This document shows, in pieces, positions 46,134 through 58,563 of a stretch of DNA of 64,000 bases. The number at the start of each line of letters is the position of its first letter. Within the stretch, counting starts at the first letter, position 1. The stretch lies in NCBI GenBank assembly GCA_027924645.1, contig BSBN01001198.1:2232001-2296000 (forward strand), given 5' to 3'. The notes under the pieces are model-generated. The model had not been told where the DNA came from and made no database searches. It worked only from the letters and a program-made list of their open reading frames with translations. Source of the stretch: Cunninghamia lanceolata. Its lineage: Eukaryota > Streptophyta > Pinopsida > Cupressales > Cupressaceae. The translations under genes and the position numbers were made by a program.

Positions 46134-47093
46134 TCAAAACTGCAACTTATCCTTTACCTGAACTATTGAATCGTGTCCACACATATCCTCGGTAATTTTC
46201 ACATTCCCTTTCTTAGAAGATCTAAGTATCATTAGATGTCCAGGCTTAGATGGAGGTGGTTTCTTCCTCTTTACCTCAGTCCATTCTTGGTCTTTCACTG
46301 GGCTAGATAATGTGTTAATTTTTTCCCCTTGGCTGGATATCACAGATTCCACATAAAGATCCCCCTTTTTAGAAATTAAATCGTCTATCACCTCTAATGC
46401 ATCCCATGAATTATCTACTTCTATTGTAACTTCCTTTTTACCCATAGTAGATTGATCCTATAATCACAGAGATGGAGGTGAAGTTGGCTGCAAATCAGTG
46501 TCTAGAACATCTTTGGAGAAATCCTTTTCGACTTGTACACTCAGAGATATGTTGTGGTGATGGGGTTTTACACCAATCCACCATGTGGGTTTTTTACCTT
46601 TATGACTCCTCTCCTGAGCTTAGAATTTTTGGCATCGAGGGGTGGAATGATCCATAGAGAAACACTTCCTACATTTGAAGGCAACCTATTCATAATCTAC
46701 ATGCTATCTCTAGAATCTATTACCCACCTTCAGAGATATTTTAGCTGAAAGACCCTTGAAAAGATCCATTTCAACATATAGCGTTGCATAGGTAGTTTTG
46801 GTGAGATGAATTGTTCCAGGTGAAATAAAATGATACCTACCTAAACCATTCCCAATAGCCTACAAACTCTCCATTTCCTAGAATTGTAAGGGAAGGTAGG
46901 GTAAACGTACCCAAAGAAAAGTCAAATCAAAAGACTCTATTCTAGAATTAAATGACGGATACTAGGGTTTCATGCATAGAAAGTACTCTTTAAAATACCA
47001 CAGACCATTTTCAGAACTTGAACTCCTTGTCATCAATAGAATTAAATTCTAAAATTAAAAAACCCCTGGCGTAAGGGTAAATGTAAATTTCAC
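46134..47093 (-). pseudogene. Third LINE ORF1, C-terminal part (DUF4283-like)
   Basis: Minus strand from the gypsy border: FTFTLTPG, LTFLWVRLPYLPLQF, MESL-AIGNGLGRYHFISPG and TIHLTKTTYATLYVEMDLFK, with FKCRKCFSMDHSTPRC carrying Cys/His of a knuckle-like motif. The last 103 codons are open: GKKEVTIEVDNSWDALEVID to EWTEVKRKKPPPSKPGHL, ending at 46134. This is the usual layout of plant LINE ORF1. Role: binding LINE RNA. Confidence 0.8.
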
Positions 47094-47098
47094 CCTCT
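47094..47098. repeat. Target duplication CCTCT (left) of the gypsy element
   Basis: CCTCT here and CCTCC at 60954-60958 match 4 of 5 (one C/T change), directly outside the TG...CA ends of the two LTRs. Confidence 0.75.
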
Positions 47099-48474
47099 TG
47101 TTACGTCAGAAATTGCCCTCTTGTATGGAATGGTACAATTTCCCTTACTTTAGCTCCTCGCCTTTGGTGACCTCTTAACCTCTTTGTTTTTGGCCTTCCC
47201 AAAACCTTGATTGGCTAGTGTCTAGTTGCAAAATATTCATTTTCTAAGATAAATATTGATGGAACCCAAAAAGAGAATTTGGATTATGGGTCCTTGGGAC
47301 CCCTAGATGCAGATCTAGTCAGAAAATGGGGGACTGGACTCGAGTGCCTGCACCCTAGTCCTGCCCCATTTTTTAGGATTATTTTTCTTGGCGGGGTGTC
47401 AGCTCCCGCTGTGCACATCAAGATTTAATTTTCAAAAATTTGTTTTCACGATATCAAGACATTATTTCAAATTTTGAATTCCCTAAGGTTGGATATAAAA
47501 AGACATTTGAAAAACACTTCATCACACATAATCTTTATGCAATCTTGATGCCAAAACTCTACTAAAATTGCCATTGAAGATCAGTGACTTGTTGAATCTC
47601 TTGAAAGTTATTTGAATTTTCTATCATGGAGACAATGGATAGAGATTAGGAACCATGATCTTGAGACTATCTTTCTCTTCCTAAGGCTTGTACACCTTTT
47701 GCATGATCAAGAGAAGGGTTGAAGCCTCCAACATCGAGCTTGGAGATCCTCCGTGGACATTGCTTATTCACCTTCTTGTTCATGCAAGTCTTTATTTTTT
47801 TCCATCTCCTTGAGGTGAAGTTGTATGTGTTTATTGAATTAAAGCAAGTTATTGATCTTCCCTTGATTGAGAAATCTAGGGTTTGATATTTCTGCATACA
47901 CTTTGTTAGGATTGCACACACTCCTACAAATCTTTATCTCTGGCTATTGTTGATGGAGGAATACCAAAATGGGGCTTGACTCAGGCAAGCTCCTATATAG
48001 CCACAACATCTTTCTCCTCCTTTTGTAGGTGCAGATCGTGTTTTATAGGATACGATGAAAAGGAGTAGCAGAAAGATAGATATCACAAATACAATCATCA
48101 CTAAATTTTAGAATTTTAGATCCCAACACTTTCAGGACTAATGAGCTGGCGCCCTAGTCTAGTTAGCCCTTAATTTATGGGTGCATGATCTCTGAACCCT
48201 ATTCTCTGCATTTTTGTGATCTGTTTTGTTTGCTTCATCTTTGAATTCAGTCAATTTCTGTTACAAGGTGTAATTAGGGTTTACTTGATTAGTGAATAAG
48301 GACACTTGATAAAATCTTAGTTAGACACATGAATCATAATTAATTAGCATTAAGGAATGTACAAGTATTCAGTAGCTTGATCCCAAGCTCAGTTCTTGTC
48401 TTCCTAATGTTTAGTTAGGTGAAATATTAGGACTTAACCTTGTTTAAGAGAAACCTATTTTTTCACCCTAAACA
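47099..48474 (+). repeat. 5' LTR of the gypsy element
   Basis: 1,376 bp, TGTTACGTCAG at the start and ACCCTAAACA at the end. It has a TATA-like box (CTATATAG, 47993-48000) in the GCTCCTATATAGCCAC block that also occurs in the 3' LTR (60472) and in the solo LTR at 38541. The small minus-strand ORF 47667-47921 is spurious. Confidence 0.93.
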
Positions 48475-48477
48475 TTT

Positions 48478-48491
48478 TGGTGAACCCACGC
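48478..48491 (+). other. Putative primer binding site
   Basis: TGGTGAACCCACGC starts three bases after the 5' LTR. TGG is the expected complement of a tRNA CCA end; I cannot name the tRNA. Confidence 0.5.
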
Positions 48492-48732
48492 TTTAAAGAA
48501 TTTGCATCCTTTTAAACATTGGATCTGAATTAGTTTGTTGTCCTAAAGCACATTTAGATTGCAAACCCTCTTTAGTGAAAGTGCATGCATTGAACTTTGA
48601 ATGATATTCTCTATATTATCATTAAAAGAGTTGGAAATTACCACTTGGTGTTTTGCATATTGTTTCATTTTCATAAAAAATCATACAAACATCATTTTAC
48701 ATTTAAATCTTGAGTTAATTAGAGCATGTTAA

Positions 48733-49340
48733 AATGTCAGATTATTTTTTGCAAGACTGTCATGTATGTGATGAGCCATTTAGTTGTGATGACTTCGATA
48801 TGTTAGATGAATCCCTTGAGGACTTTATCTTGATTGAACATTCCACTACGACTTCTAAACCATCGTTTCAAAGATTGTAGATGTAATTTATGTTCCTAAA
48901 ACCAAGGAAGATTATGGGAAACCAAAAATAGTAGTCTCCTTATGTTTGGATGTGGTTAAACCACCTTCTAAACTGGTGCTCACTGTTAGAGGTCTTCCAC
49001 CTTCTTCTCGACCTCCTGATCATATTTACAACTATGCCAAACAAATAACACATCAAAACCCAAAACAACCTAGTCATAATATGGTTGCTCATGCATGTAA
49101 CACTCGGAATAACAAACAAAGCAAACAACAACCGAGCATTCTGATATCTTTACCAGCTTCTCAACCTATGCTTCCTCAAGCACCTCGTTTAACACATAAG
49201 GTTGGTCAAGACTATGATCTTGTAGAGCAGCTTCGTGCTACTCCTACAAAGATATCTCTTTGGGAACTCATACAAAATTTGCCTACTTACCATGGAATGC
49301 TCCAAGAAGTTTACAAAAGGTCTTTGTCCCACTCACTGTC
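48733..49340 (+). pseudogene. Gypsy N-terminal polyprotein part, gag capsid not visible
   Basis: The frame opens MSDYFLQDCHVCDEPFSCDD at 48733, only about 260 bp after the 5' LTR. After a stop and frame change it reads YVPKTKEDYGKPK, VVKPPSKLVLTVRGLPPSSR, and LVEQLRATPTKISLWELIQN. The last motif is the usual stretch just before the Tat protease. There is no retrotransposon gag capsid signature and no CCHC zinc knuckle, so gag is deleted or was never present. Confidence 0.65.
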
Positions 49341-50194
49341 AAGCCAAATGATGTAGCTACTCTATTAGATTGTATGCATGAGACAAAAATAGACATTTTG
49401 TTTCAACAACATGAGTTGCCATCTCTTGAAGTTCAGAATCAGTATGATCCTTTGATTATCTTCATTACAATAAATAAGACATTGGTTAAGAGAGTTATTA
49501 TTGATAATGGATCAACTCTTAATGTTTGTGGCATTAACTTATTACATAAGGTTAAAGTTGATACATCATTGATTAAACCGGAAACGATAAGTATCCGTGG
49601 CTTTGACAATATTGGACGACAATCCTTGGGCACTATAACTCTACCTGTAAAGGTAGGACCTGTGATTGTGCTACCCTAATTCATGTTATGTCTTGTTCTC
49701 TATCTTATAACATGATTCTTGGTAGACCATGGATCCATGCATTAGGGGCAGTTCCTTCTACTTTACATCATTCAATTAAATTTATATTCAAAGGTAAGCT
49801 GCATACTATTCATGCTGATCCTGAACCTAACAAATGTTTGCAAATTGAATCACAAAAACAAGTTATTTGTCCTAAGATTTTAAACAATTTGAAAGTTGAT
49901 TCATCAACTTCTCTTGCCTTAAATAATGTTGTGCAAGAGTCCAAACAATCGAATGCATTTCGTGGTGACGATTGGGGTTCATTAGATTTTACATCTTCCT
50001 CCATGGGAGAATATAAAGTTAATAACCCTATCCCTCAAACATCAAATATTGCATTGATATCATCTCATGCTTTGAATGTGAAACATAAAGCTTCTTTGGT
50101 AATGAATTTAGATAATACTTTTACTTACACTACTGATTACGAAACTTATGAAGCTCCACCTTCTTCCAAAGAAATGGCTTCCCTTTATGGTTGA
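49300..50194 (+). pseudogene. Gypsy aspartic protease region
   Basis: VFVPLTVKPNDVATLLDCMH leads into RVIIDNGSTLNVCGINLLHK, where DNGS is the aspartic protease active site (DxGS type). FDNIGRQSLGTITLPVKVGP follows. After a frameshift near 49680, SYNMILGRPWIHALGAVPST and LHHSIKFIFKGKLHTIHAD are the well conserved C-terminal flap region (ILGRPWI). Frames are otherwise long: 139 and 168 codons. The enzyme would cleave the polyprotein. Confidence 0.88.
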
Positions 50195-50359
50195 GGATTT
50201 CAGATCCTTTATAAAAATTGTGATTATGTAGGTAATGGTTGTGGTATTAATCAAAAAGGAATCAAATTCCCTATAGAATCCACTTCATGACATTACTCAA
50301 GTGACATTGGATATAACCCTTTTAAAGACTCTAAAGCCCGTAGACATCCTACTCTTAAT

Positions 50360-52000
50360 GTGAATTCAATATCAACACTTAACTTGATATTTCCTGAGAT
50401 GATTGACACTAGTTGTCCTCTAGGAACAACTCCTTTGGATATCTTTTCAACCGATGTAGCGATAATGAAATTCTTAGGTGCTTATGAGAATATTCCTTGT
50501 TACCATCATAAACATGGCTTACCTTATTGTCTGAACAATAATGCATATTTTGGAAAAACTACTAACATGATAAATGCCACTCTAAAGTTTGATGAAGAAT
50601 CTAAAGACCTACCACAATCACCTAATCTCCTAGACCATAGTACTCTACTTAATGGAAAGATTGTTGATCTTTTCATGGAGAAAGATAACACTGAAAAAGT
50701 TATTCCTATTGGTGATTCCTTACATATAGAAGAAAAAGAAGAAATGACTAACTTATTACATAAATTTTCTGAACTGTTTGCTTGGAACTATTCAGATATG
50801 CCTAGTATTGATCCTCATATTGTTATGCATAATATCATTTTAAAACCTAATGCTAAGCAGTTTAAACAAAAGATTTGTAAGATGAATCCTAAGGTAGCAT
50901 TACTTGTCAAAGCTAAGATAGAAAAGCTTCTACAAGCTAGCTTTATCTACCCTATTGACTATTCACCTTGGATCTTGAACATCGTCACCATTGCTAAACC
51001 CGATGGTCATATAAGAATGTGTACATATTTCTGAGATTTAAATCTTTCATCTTTGAAAGACGATTGTCCACTTCCTAACATTGATATGATTACTGATTCT
51101 ATAGATGGCCATGAATTACTCTCTTTCATGGATGGTTTTTCAAGATATAATCAAATTTTAATTAACCCTCAAGATCGATATAAAATAACTTTTATAACAC
51201 CTTGGGGTAAATTTTGTTGGGTAGTCATGCCGTTTGGACTTAAGAATGCAAGAGCTACTTACCAACGTGCCATGACCCTTATATTTAATGACTGCATGCA
51301 CAACATTTTAGAAGATTATGTTGATGACATCTTGGCGAAGTCCATTCATCACCAAGATCACACTATGAATCTTCGACAAATTTTTGAACGAATAAGGAAA
51401 TATAACATATGATTAAATCCTCATAAGTGTGTTTTTGGTGTAGACAGTGGAAAACTGTAAGGGTTTATCATTTCAAATCGTGGTATTAAAGTGGATATGA
51501 AGAAGATTGACGCAATTGTTAATATGCCAATACCTAGGAACATATCCCAACTTTGTAGTCTGCAAGGGAAGATACATGCCATCCGCTGATTTGTTTCACA
51601 ACTCGCAGATATGACTCACCCTTTTATGCGATTACTGGAGAAGGATTCAAAGTTCCAATGGAATTCAGAATGTCAAAAAGCTTTCGAAGATTTAAAGGCT
51701 TATTTAGCTAATCCTCCTGTTCTATAACCTACTGTCCCTAATAAACCCTTTCTATTGTATATCTCAGCATCTAATAATGCCTTGGCAGCCTTGTTAGTGC
51801 AACATAATGCTGAAGGCAAAGAATGTGTTGTCTAGTACATTATCCAAACTTTGCTCGATTATGAGGTGCGGTACACTGTTATCGAGAAGCATTGCTTAGA
51901 TTTAGTGTTTGCAACATAGAAGCTTAGACATTATCTTTTAAATGTTGAAATACATGTGATGGTAAAATTTGACCCTTTGAAACACCTTTTCATAAAAATA
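50360..52000 (+). pseudogene. Gypsy reverse transcriptase and first RNase H
   Basis: The linker FSELFAWNYSDMPSIDPHIV leads to NIVTIAKPDGHIRMC, then DLNLSSLKDDCPLPNIDMIT, LLSFMDGFSRYNQILI, WVVMPFGLKNARATYQRAM and the catalytic DYVDDILAKS (YVDD at 51317-51328). After LNPHKCVFGV, the connection and RNase H follow (LLEKDSKFQWNSECQKAFED, FATQKLRHYLL with TAG for Gln). In-frame stops are TGA in TYF-DLN and IR-FV, where Arg (CGA) is conserved, and TAG in AT-KL. Catalytic residues of the reverse transcriptase are kept, but stops make it inactive. Confidence 0.93.
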
Positions 52001-52149
52001 GATTTGTCAGGTCGTCTTGCTAAAGGGGTTATGTTGTTAATTGAATTCAATCTTAAGTTCCTTTCTCATAAAGCAATTAAAGGGCAAGCATTAGCTGACC
52101 ATTTAGCTGAAGCACCTTCATCATTTACTACACAACATCAGGACACATT

Positions 52150-52575
52150 CCCTGATGACCAAATTTTAGCAATTGCTAAGGATGATAAATGGGAATTGTA
52201 TTTCGACAGATCAAGATGTCAAACCGGCTCTGGTGCTGGTGTTATATTAATACCCCTTGTCGGTAAGTCGATTCCTATGTCTTACTGCCTAGACTTCTCA
52301 TGCACAAACAACATTGTCAAGTACGAAGCTCTCATTACAAGACTTCGTGCTGCCTTGTCCCTTAATATCAAAAATATTACAATATATGGTGATTCACAGC
52401 TAATTGTACATTAAATAACTGGATCATATCAAACTAAGCATGACAAGCTATCTCAATATCGTGAGTTTGCGCTATCTCTCTTAAAATAGTTCACATCATT
52501 TTCAATAAATACTATTCCTAGGAAAGACAATTGACATGTGGATGCAATGGCAAGTGCAACTTCCCTTATATCCCC
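52150..52575 (+). pseudogene. Second (additional) RNase H of Tat lineage
   Basis: WELYFDRSRCQTGSGAGVIL carries the first Asp. CLDFSCTNNIVKYEALITRL carries the Glu in YEAL. ITIYGDSQLIVH carries the second Asp, and after a stop and lysine-rich turn HVDAMASATSLI carries the last. All four D-E-D-D catalytic positions are visible. An additional archaeal/plant-type RNase H after the normal one is the hallmark of Tat/Ogre elements. Confidence 0.9.
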
Positions 52576-52799
52576 TAATGATTCTCTTGAGGAATTTAGT
52601 TTTGTTGTCCATAATCTTAAAACACTGACAATCGAAGACCCTATAGTTGCAAATTTGGAACTCTGTGGCAATACATATACTAATGAGTGGTTCTCCTATA
52701 TATTCAATTATTTGCATGATGGAACCATTCCTAATTCAACATCTAAGAATGCCCGAATCCGTCTACGCAAAATAGTGGCACGATACATTATCCCATCGA

Positions 52800-53931
52800 A
52801 TGTGTTATATAGACAATGCTAAAAAGGAGTTTTACTCTGATGTTTAAGTAATTCAAAAAATTTGATAACTTTAGAAGAAGCTCACTTTGGTGCCTATGGA
52901 GGGCATGTCGGGGGAAAATCCCTGGTACAAAAATTGTTATGAATAGGTTATTATTGGCAGCACATGGAACAAGATTCCTTTGCCGATGTCAAGAAATGCT
53001 CGCAATGCTAACAAGATAATCACCTAATCCGAGCTCCCACTCAAGAGATTCGTGCCCAAGTTTCACCTTGGCCATTTTCTATTTTGGGGCTTGGACTTAG
53101 TTGGTAAAATCTCTCCACCCTCATCTCAAGGGCATACATTCATCATTACTTCCACTGATTACTTCACAAAGTGGGTCAAAGCTGTCCCTTTATGATCCAC
53201 GATTGCTGATGTAATTTGTTGGTTTATACAAAGATAACATTATTTCTCGATTTGGAATACCTTCCTCCCTCGTTTCTCACAATGGTACACCATTTAAGAA
53301 CAAGGATGTAAAGAAATTTCTCAAAAAATATCATATTCAACATCGCTTCTCTACGCCTTATTATTAATCAAATGGCCAAGCAGAAGTTTTGAACAACATT
53401 ATTGGCTAGATTCTACGAAAGACTGTTAACAAATACCAAAAGGATTGGCATGCATTATGGGCCTATTGAACAAGCATTCGTATGGCTACTAGAAATACAC
53501 CATATAACCTTGTCTATGGCATAGATGCAATAATGCCCTTGGAGTTAGAATTTCCTTCATTAAGAATTTCCCTAAGAGACATTATTGACGACGATACAAA
53601 ACATGAGAAAAGACTACAAGAACTTGAGATGATTGATGCAAGATGAATAAACACTCTTGAGCACCTCAAGGGTCATCATAAAAGCATACAATGATCATAC
53701 AATGAACATGTTATACAACGTTCATTCAACGTTGGAGATTTGGTACTTTATGAAAATTAATGCAATATAAATGCACCTCCTGGAGAAAAAGGTAAGTTCA
53801 ACCTTAATTGGCTCAGACTGTACATAGTAACTGAGGCCTTTGGATTGGGAGTGTATAGACTAGCTGATGAACAAGGTACGCCACTTAAAGAACCTATTAA
53901 TGTAGTGCACCTTAAGAAATTTCATGCTTAA
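52800..53931 (+). pseudogene. Gypsy integrase with a missing catalytic Asp
   Basis: The HHCC zinc motif is visible (EAHFGAYGGHVGG, then KKCSQC). The core reads LGLDLVGKISPPSSQGHTFI with ITSTDYFTKWVKAVPL (first Asp in GLD). SLVSHNGTPFKNKD has His where the second catalytic Asp (SDNGTPF) belongs. NGQAEVLNNI keeps the Glu. RNTPYNLVYGIDAIMPLELE follows, and the protein ends VVHLKKFHA at the TAA 53929-53931. Many TAG/TGA stops. The enzyme would insert the cDNA; this copy cannot. Confidence 0.9.
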
Positions 53932-54380
53932 GAGTTGATGTTAAATGTTATAAATCAAATTTATTAGATAGATTAGCTTGAGTTTTGACAAGATATTATT
54001 ATTTTGTCTTAATTCATTTAAAATTACACCTTTGCCTAGTTAATCATTGTTGTATCTTGCTTATATACTCTTTGCTTAGATCACTCTTGTATTAACTGAA
54101 CATAGCATGGAAATTTGGATTATATGTGAAATTTTAATCATTGTGTTTGTTACTATATGTTCTGTAAAGAATTGATTAGTATGTCACATTAGCATTAATT
54201 ACATTTCCATATTAACCTTCAACAGTCATCACTAGTTTCATTTTACAAACATCACGTGTGATAGATTAAAACCATTATGAATAGACAAAAAGTAAACATC
54301 ATATATATATAATCATCACTTTCAAACATACATCCGAGTTGACTATCCCTCATAACAAAATGGGATGTCATAGTACATAA
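53932..54380. other. Non-coding spacer after integrase
   Basis: AT-rich sequence between the end of pol and the tail of the antisense ORF. No gene is seen. Confidence 0.5.
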
Positions 54381-54384
54381 TATA

Positions 54385-56950
54385 TACACATCATATAGCT
54401 GAACCTCGGTCACCTGTACCCTTGGTCCCTCATGGTGTGCACATGACAGAGGCCTGACCATGTGTGGCTACGGATCGTGAATGACTCCTAGAGGCACTTT
54501 GCGATCGTAACCCCTGATCTCACTTCTCAGCCCTATCACCTCTTCGTGTGCCTCTTGGTACATCCGATGGTACTAGTCTCTCTCAGCTTAAGCCTTATCT
54601 CTATTAGCTCTCACATGACGGACCTCAAGCAATAAGAACTCATCGACAACTACCTCTCTCTCTGATGTAGGCACCACTATCATCTAATCTTGCTGCGCCG
54701 GAAGCTCAGCCTCAACGCGCTCAACTCTATGAAGTAACTCCTCTCTCTCCCATGCAGACTACTCTAGAATAGCCTCTATAGCCATCATGTACATGACGAA
54801 AGACATAAATATCTCCGCATGTCGCCCAGTGGATGGTCGTGGTGAATACCCCGCCTGCACCCACTGCTCAGACACATCTGAAGGTACTATGTTCGCTATG
54901 ACATGACTCACAAAGTCTCATCAAGCATCAGTCCCAACTGCAAAATAGAAATAAGATAGATATTAGACTCCCACATAACCATCATAAACCATAAACATAA
55001 GAACATCAAACTAATGAAATAAGGCTAACCTAGATCTCCATCTCACCAAGATGGATCTTAGATCGTTGAAGGTGTCACGAGCTCTGCAGTCTGATTTATA
55101 GCTGGGGGCATAGGCCAACTACTCTCCCCCTCTCACTCTAACTTGGTCTCTCAACACCTGTAGGGACCGAACCTCGAGCTCTAGACCATGGTCTCGACTC
55201 GGTCTCCTCGTCAGTGTCTGCCTCCTGCTGATCCTGTCATGGTCTCGCCCTGAAGACATACTGCGATGGAACCTCCTCCTCCTCCTCATCATCCTCCACA
55301 TCATCCTCAATATCATAGTATCCTGTAAAGTCACTTACATCCTCTTCCCCTGTGTCACTATCTTGACCGACCCAAGGTTGAGCATCGCCAGTAGGGTGAC
55401 CAAGAGGAAAGATAGGAGCAGGCCGTGCTGCATGCCACCATGTCTAATATACTTGGGTATAACCAACATCATCTGCATCTGATACCGGCACTACATCCTT
55501 AGAACCATCATCATCACTAAGAGGTACATCTGCTACTATCGATCGTCAGGCGTTGTTCACCCTGACTGCGCTGCGCACAGTGCGCGCATAGCTTGGACAA
55601 ACCATAGGACCATCTTGTACTTGTTCAAACTATCATGCCACCCTGTCAATAGAACCGAACCATGACATGATTGAGGCGACCGACCATCAACTAATCCTTC
55701 TGCATCCTCGCTAACTATCTCTGCTAGCCAGGCCATAGGATATAGCCACGATACGGTCTCCAGATAATATCACTGGGCTGCAATCTATCAAAGATAACTC
55801 TCTAGTATAACAAATCACCGTGTCTCCAACATCTAACCAGTGGATAGACATGAACGCGTGCATGGGTGAATTCTGACTCTATAGGAAACCCTCTCGGTCA
55901 TGTGCACTTGATATGCTCAAAAGCCTAAACCTGTAATAAAGTGCAGATCATCAAACTGTGCATCTCGTAATGGACATACCATCCTAGGTCATGGTAGAGG
56001 TGCACAAGCATAATGCACCCCCATGCATATACAGTCTGATGCTCCTCCATCACTCTAATGGTGTGAATAAGGCCCCCATGAAGGTGAATGCCTCGTCCAT
56101 CTAGTGCGACAGTGACTATCATGATCCTCCGAACCAATGGGATATCACCGCATCCTTGCTCTAGAAGCTAGAGCTGAATATGTCCTTGCTTTGCCCATGA
56201 AACTATGCGACCCAAACAATACAACTAACTCTCGGGAGTATACTCCACTATGCGACGTCCCACGACCCTCACTATCTCTCCTCGGATAGGTAGTCGCAGG
56301 ATTCTGTACACATCCTCCAGTGTGATAGTCATCTTGCCTATAGGTAAGTGGAATGTGGATGTATCTGCATTCCACCTCTCCATCAAATACATCAACATGC
56401 TGCAATGAAATCTGATTGTGGGCATATCAAACACCCACCATAAGCCCACTACCTGCAAGTGCTCCCTCTCTGCATTAGACACGGTACTAACATGCTCTCG
56501 AAGTAGTGCCATCAGCCTACCACTTGTGTTCTCTCGTGTCTCTAAGATGTCTTGCAAATCAAAAAGCAAGTAGTAGTATCAGTTTTTCATCATGAAACCA
56601 AAAACTACTATCTAAAATAGTAATACATGTCTGTGCCTAGGGCCAGTGTCCTCTATGGACCTAGGCACCCCAGAAGGACACTGGAGCCCCTGAGGGACTA
56701 GGGCACCCTAGTGAGACTTTGGCACCCTAGGAGGACCTGGGCGCCCCTACTAGGGACCCCTGTCCATTATGCCTCCCTCAACATGGTAAATGATAAAATC
56801 TAAAAGAAAATAGAAAGATGAAAGAAGCATAAGATTAGGACCCTACCTCGGCCTCGAAATGCCTCTCTGCCACTTGAGCTCAGAGCATCTCTAGTTGTGG
56901 GGGCTGATATAGGCGTCGGATCGGCATGGTTGTCCTCCTCTTCTCCTTCT
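54385..56950 (-). pseudogene. Antisense plant mobile domain (PMD) ORF inside the gypsy element
   Basis: Reading on the minus strand from about 56930: MPIRRLYQPPQLEML-AQVAE, then (56569-56225) LQVVGLWWVFDMPTIRFHCS, MLMYLMERWNADTSTFHLPI, and GKMTITLEDVYRILRLPIRG, the signature of plant mobile domain proteins (TxTLEDVxxLxxLPIxG). Further on, YAWGCIMLVHLYHDLGWY (about 56000) is the second conserved block. The C-terminus is a charged coiled coil (LLHRVERVEAELPAQQD, 54760-54690; YHRMYQEAHEEVIGLRSEIR, 54560). Five stops in the tail (LE-SAW, QQD-MIV, KA-AERD, ERD-YHR, DP-PHM) are TAG or TAA at likely Gln codons. Between the first 25 codons and the rest, 56580-56850 may be an intron starting GTAGGG. 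Functionally unknown; PMD ORFs are known passengers of plant transposons. Confidence 0.8.
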
Positions 56951-57595
56951 CTCTCTCTCCTCTACACAATGACAAGAAACAAGAATGAGTAAGTGATAAG
57001 TGAAAACTCCCTTTACATAAAGTAAGTGGATAAGAATTCCCATCCCTAACTAGGTGCAATATTGATCTATTTCACTCTTGAGCCTCTATATTGAGTTGTC
57101 GAACTCATATTTTTGTGTCATTTGTTGTGTTGAAATCCTAGTTCCACTCTCTATCTAACCTAATGTGTTGTGTTTAATCATTCTTTCTTCAAACAACCCT
57201 CACAACACATTTCTCATCAAGTTTCCCTTGAAATCAACGCGTGTGGATATCTCCTTATTTCTCCTTTTTGGACTAAGCAAGCAGAAATAAGGGGGGGCAT
57301 ATATCTCCCTCAATTTCCTCCCTCATCATGTCTCATCACTCAACCCCCTTAGTGTTTATGTACTAATTCATTGGTGGTGGTTGCAGGTTGATTTGATTTT
57401 TGATTTTCTGACAAGTGTTCCTTTGCAGGTTGTGGTTCCTAACTTTGTGGTCTTGCAGGATTATGGACTTGGGGGCTCTTTCCTTCTAAGCAACAACACT
57501 TCGGCTTCCTCTATAGTATCCTTTTGGGTATCCTTTTCTTGATTGATGCATTTACTTTCTTTTAGTTGCATATGTACGTAGTGTCATATGGACAC
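56951..57595. other. Gypsy 3' untranslated region
   Basis: A stretch with CT-rich and AT-rich parts between the start of the antisense ORF and the polypurine tract. No gene is seen; the ORF 57170-57352 is not supported. Confidence 0.5.
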
Positions 57596-57611
57596 TAAAG
57601 TGGGGGCTAAA
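57596..57611 (+). other. Polypurine tract of the gypsy element
   Basis: TAAAGTGGGGGCTAAA sits directly before the TG of the 3' LTR at 57612, the place where plus-strand DNA synthesis is primed. Confidence 0.8.
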
Positions 57612-58184
57612 TGATATGTCAGAAATTGTCCTCATGTATGGAATGGTACAATTTCCCTCGGTTTAGCTCCTCGCCTTTGGTGACCTCTTAACTTATTTGT
57701 TTTTGGCCTTCCTGAAACCCTGATTGGATAGTGTCTAGTTGCAAAATATTCATTTTTTGAGATAGCTATTGATGGAACCCAGAAAGAATTTGGATTATGG
57801 GTCCCTAGGACCCCCTAGATGCAGATCTGGTCAAAAAATGGGGGACTGGACTTGGGCGTCCGTGCCCTAGTCCTGCCCCATTTTTTGAGATTTTGAATGT
57901 TGGTGGGGTGTCGACTCTCACCATGCACCTCGAAATTCTGTTTCCAAAATTTTGTTTTCGCAGGATGTCAAAATGTTATTTCAAAATTTGAATTCCCTAA
58001 GGTTGGATATAAAAAGACATTTGAAAATCATTTCATCACACACAATCTTTATGCAAGCTTGATGCCAAAACTTTGCTAAAATTGCCATTGAATATCAATG
58101 ACTTGTTGAAGCTCTTGAAAGTTATTTAAATTTGCTATCATGGAGACAATGGATGGAGATTAGGAACCAAGATCTTGAGACTAT

Positions 58185-58189
58185 CTTTC
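58185..58189. repeat. 5-bp target duplication CTTTC (left) of the nested element
   Basis: CTTTC recurs exactly at 60150-60154. The uninterrupted 5' LTR has only one copy at the same place (ATCTTTCTCTTCC). Confidence 0.95.
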
Positions 58190-58549
58190 TATTATGCCCT
58201 TACTTCTATAGTGTATATGGTTATGAATAGTTGACTTGTGGCTATCTTAACTCTTAATTAAGTCATATTATCATTATTATATTGTTATTTAGTTGTTTAG
58301 GTTGGCCTAAGGCTTCTATAGGTCTATCTAAGTCGGCCTGGGTGATATCCTAGGCATAAATAGGTATATATAGGAGGTAGTGAGTCTCATTTCATATCAT
58401 ATTGTGTATTGTGTTCTCATTGAAGACTATTGGAGGTATCCCCCTCGAAGTGGATTAGGAGGTTGCCCCCTCAAAGTGGCATATTATTATCAAGTACTTG
58501 CAACATATTTACTATTATATTCAGATATTATGCAAGTTGTTTCATTACA
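58190..58549 (+). repeat. 5' LTR of the nested element
   Basis: 360 bp with a TATA-like stretch (CATAAATAGGTATATATAGG, about 58355-58375). Its first dinucleotide is mutated from TG to TA. Confidence 0.95.
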
Positions 58550-58551
58550 AG

Positions 58552-58563
58552 TGGTATCAGAGC
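58552..58563 (+). other. Primer binding site, initiator tRNA-Met
   Basis: TGGTATCAGAGC two bases after the LTR is the complement of the plant initiator tRNA-Met 3' end and the classical PBS of plant Copia elements. Confidence 0.92.
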
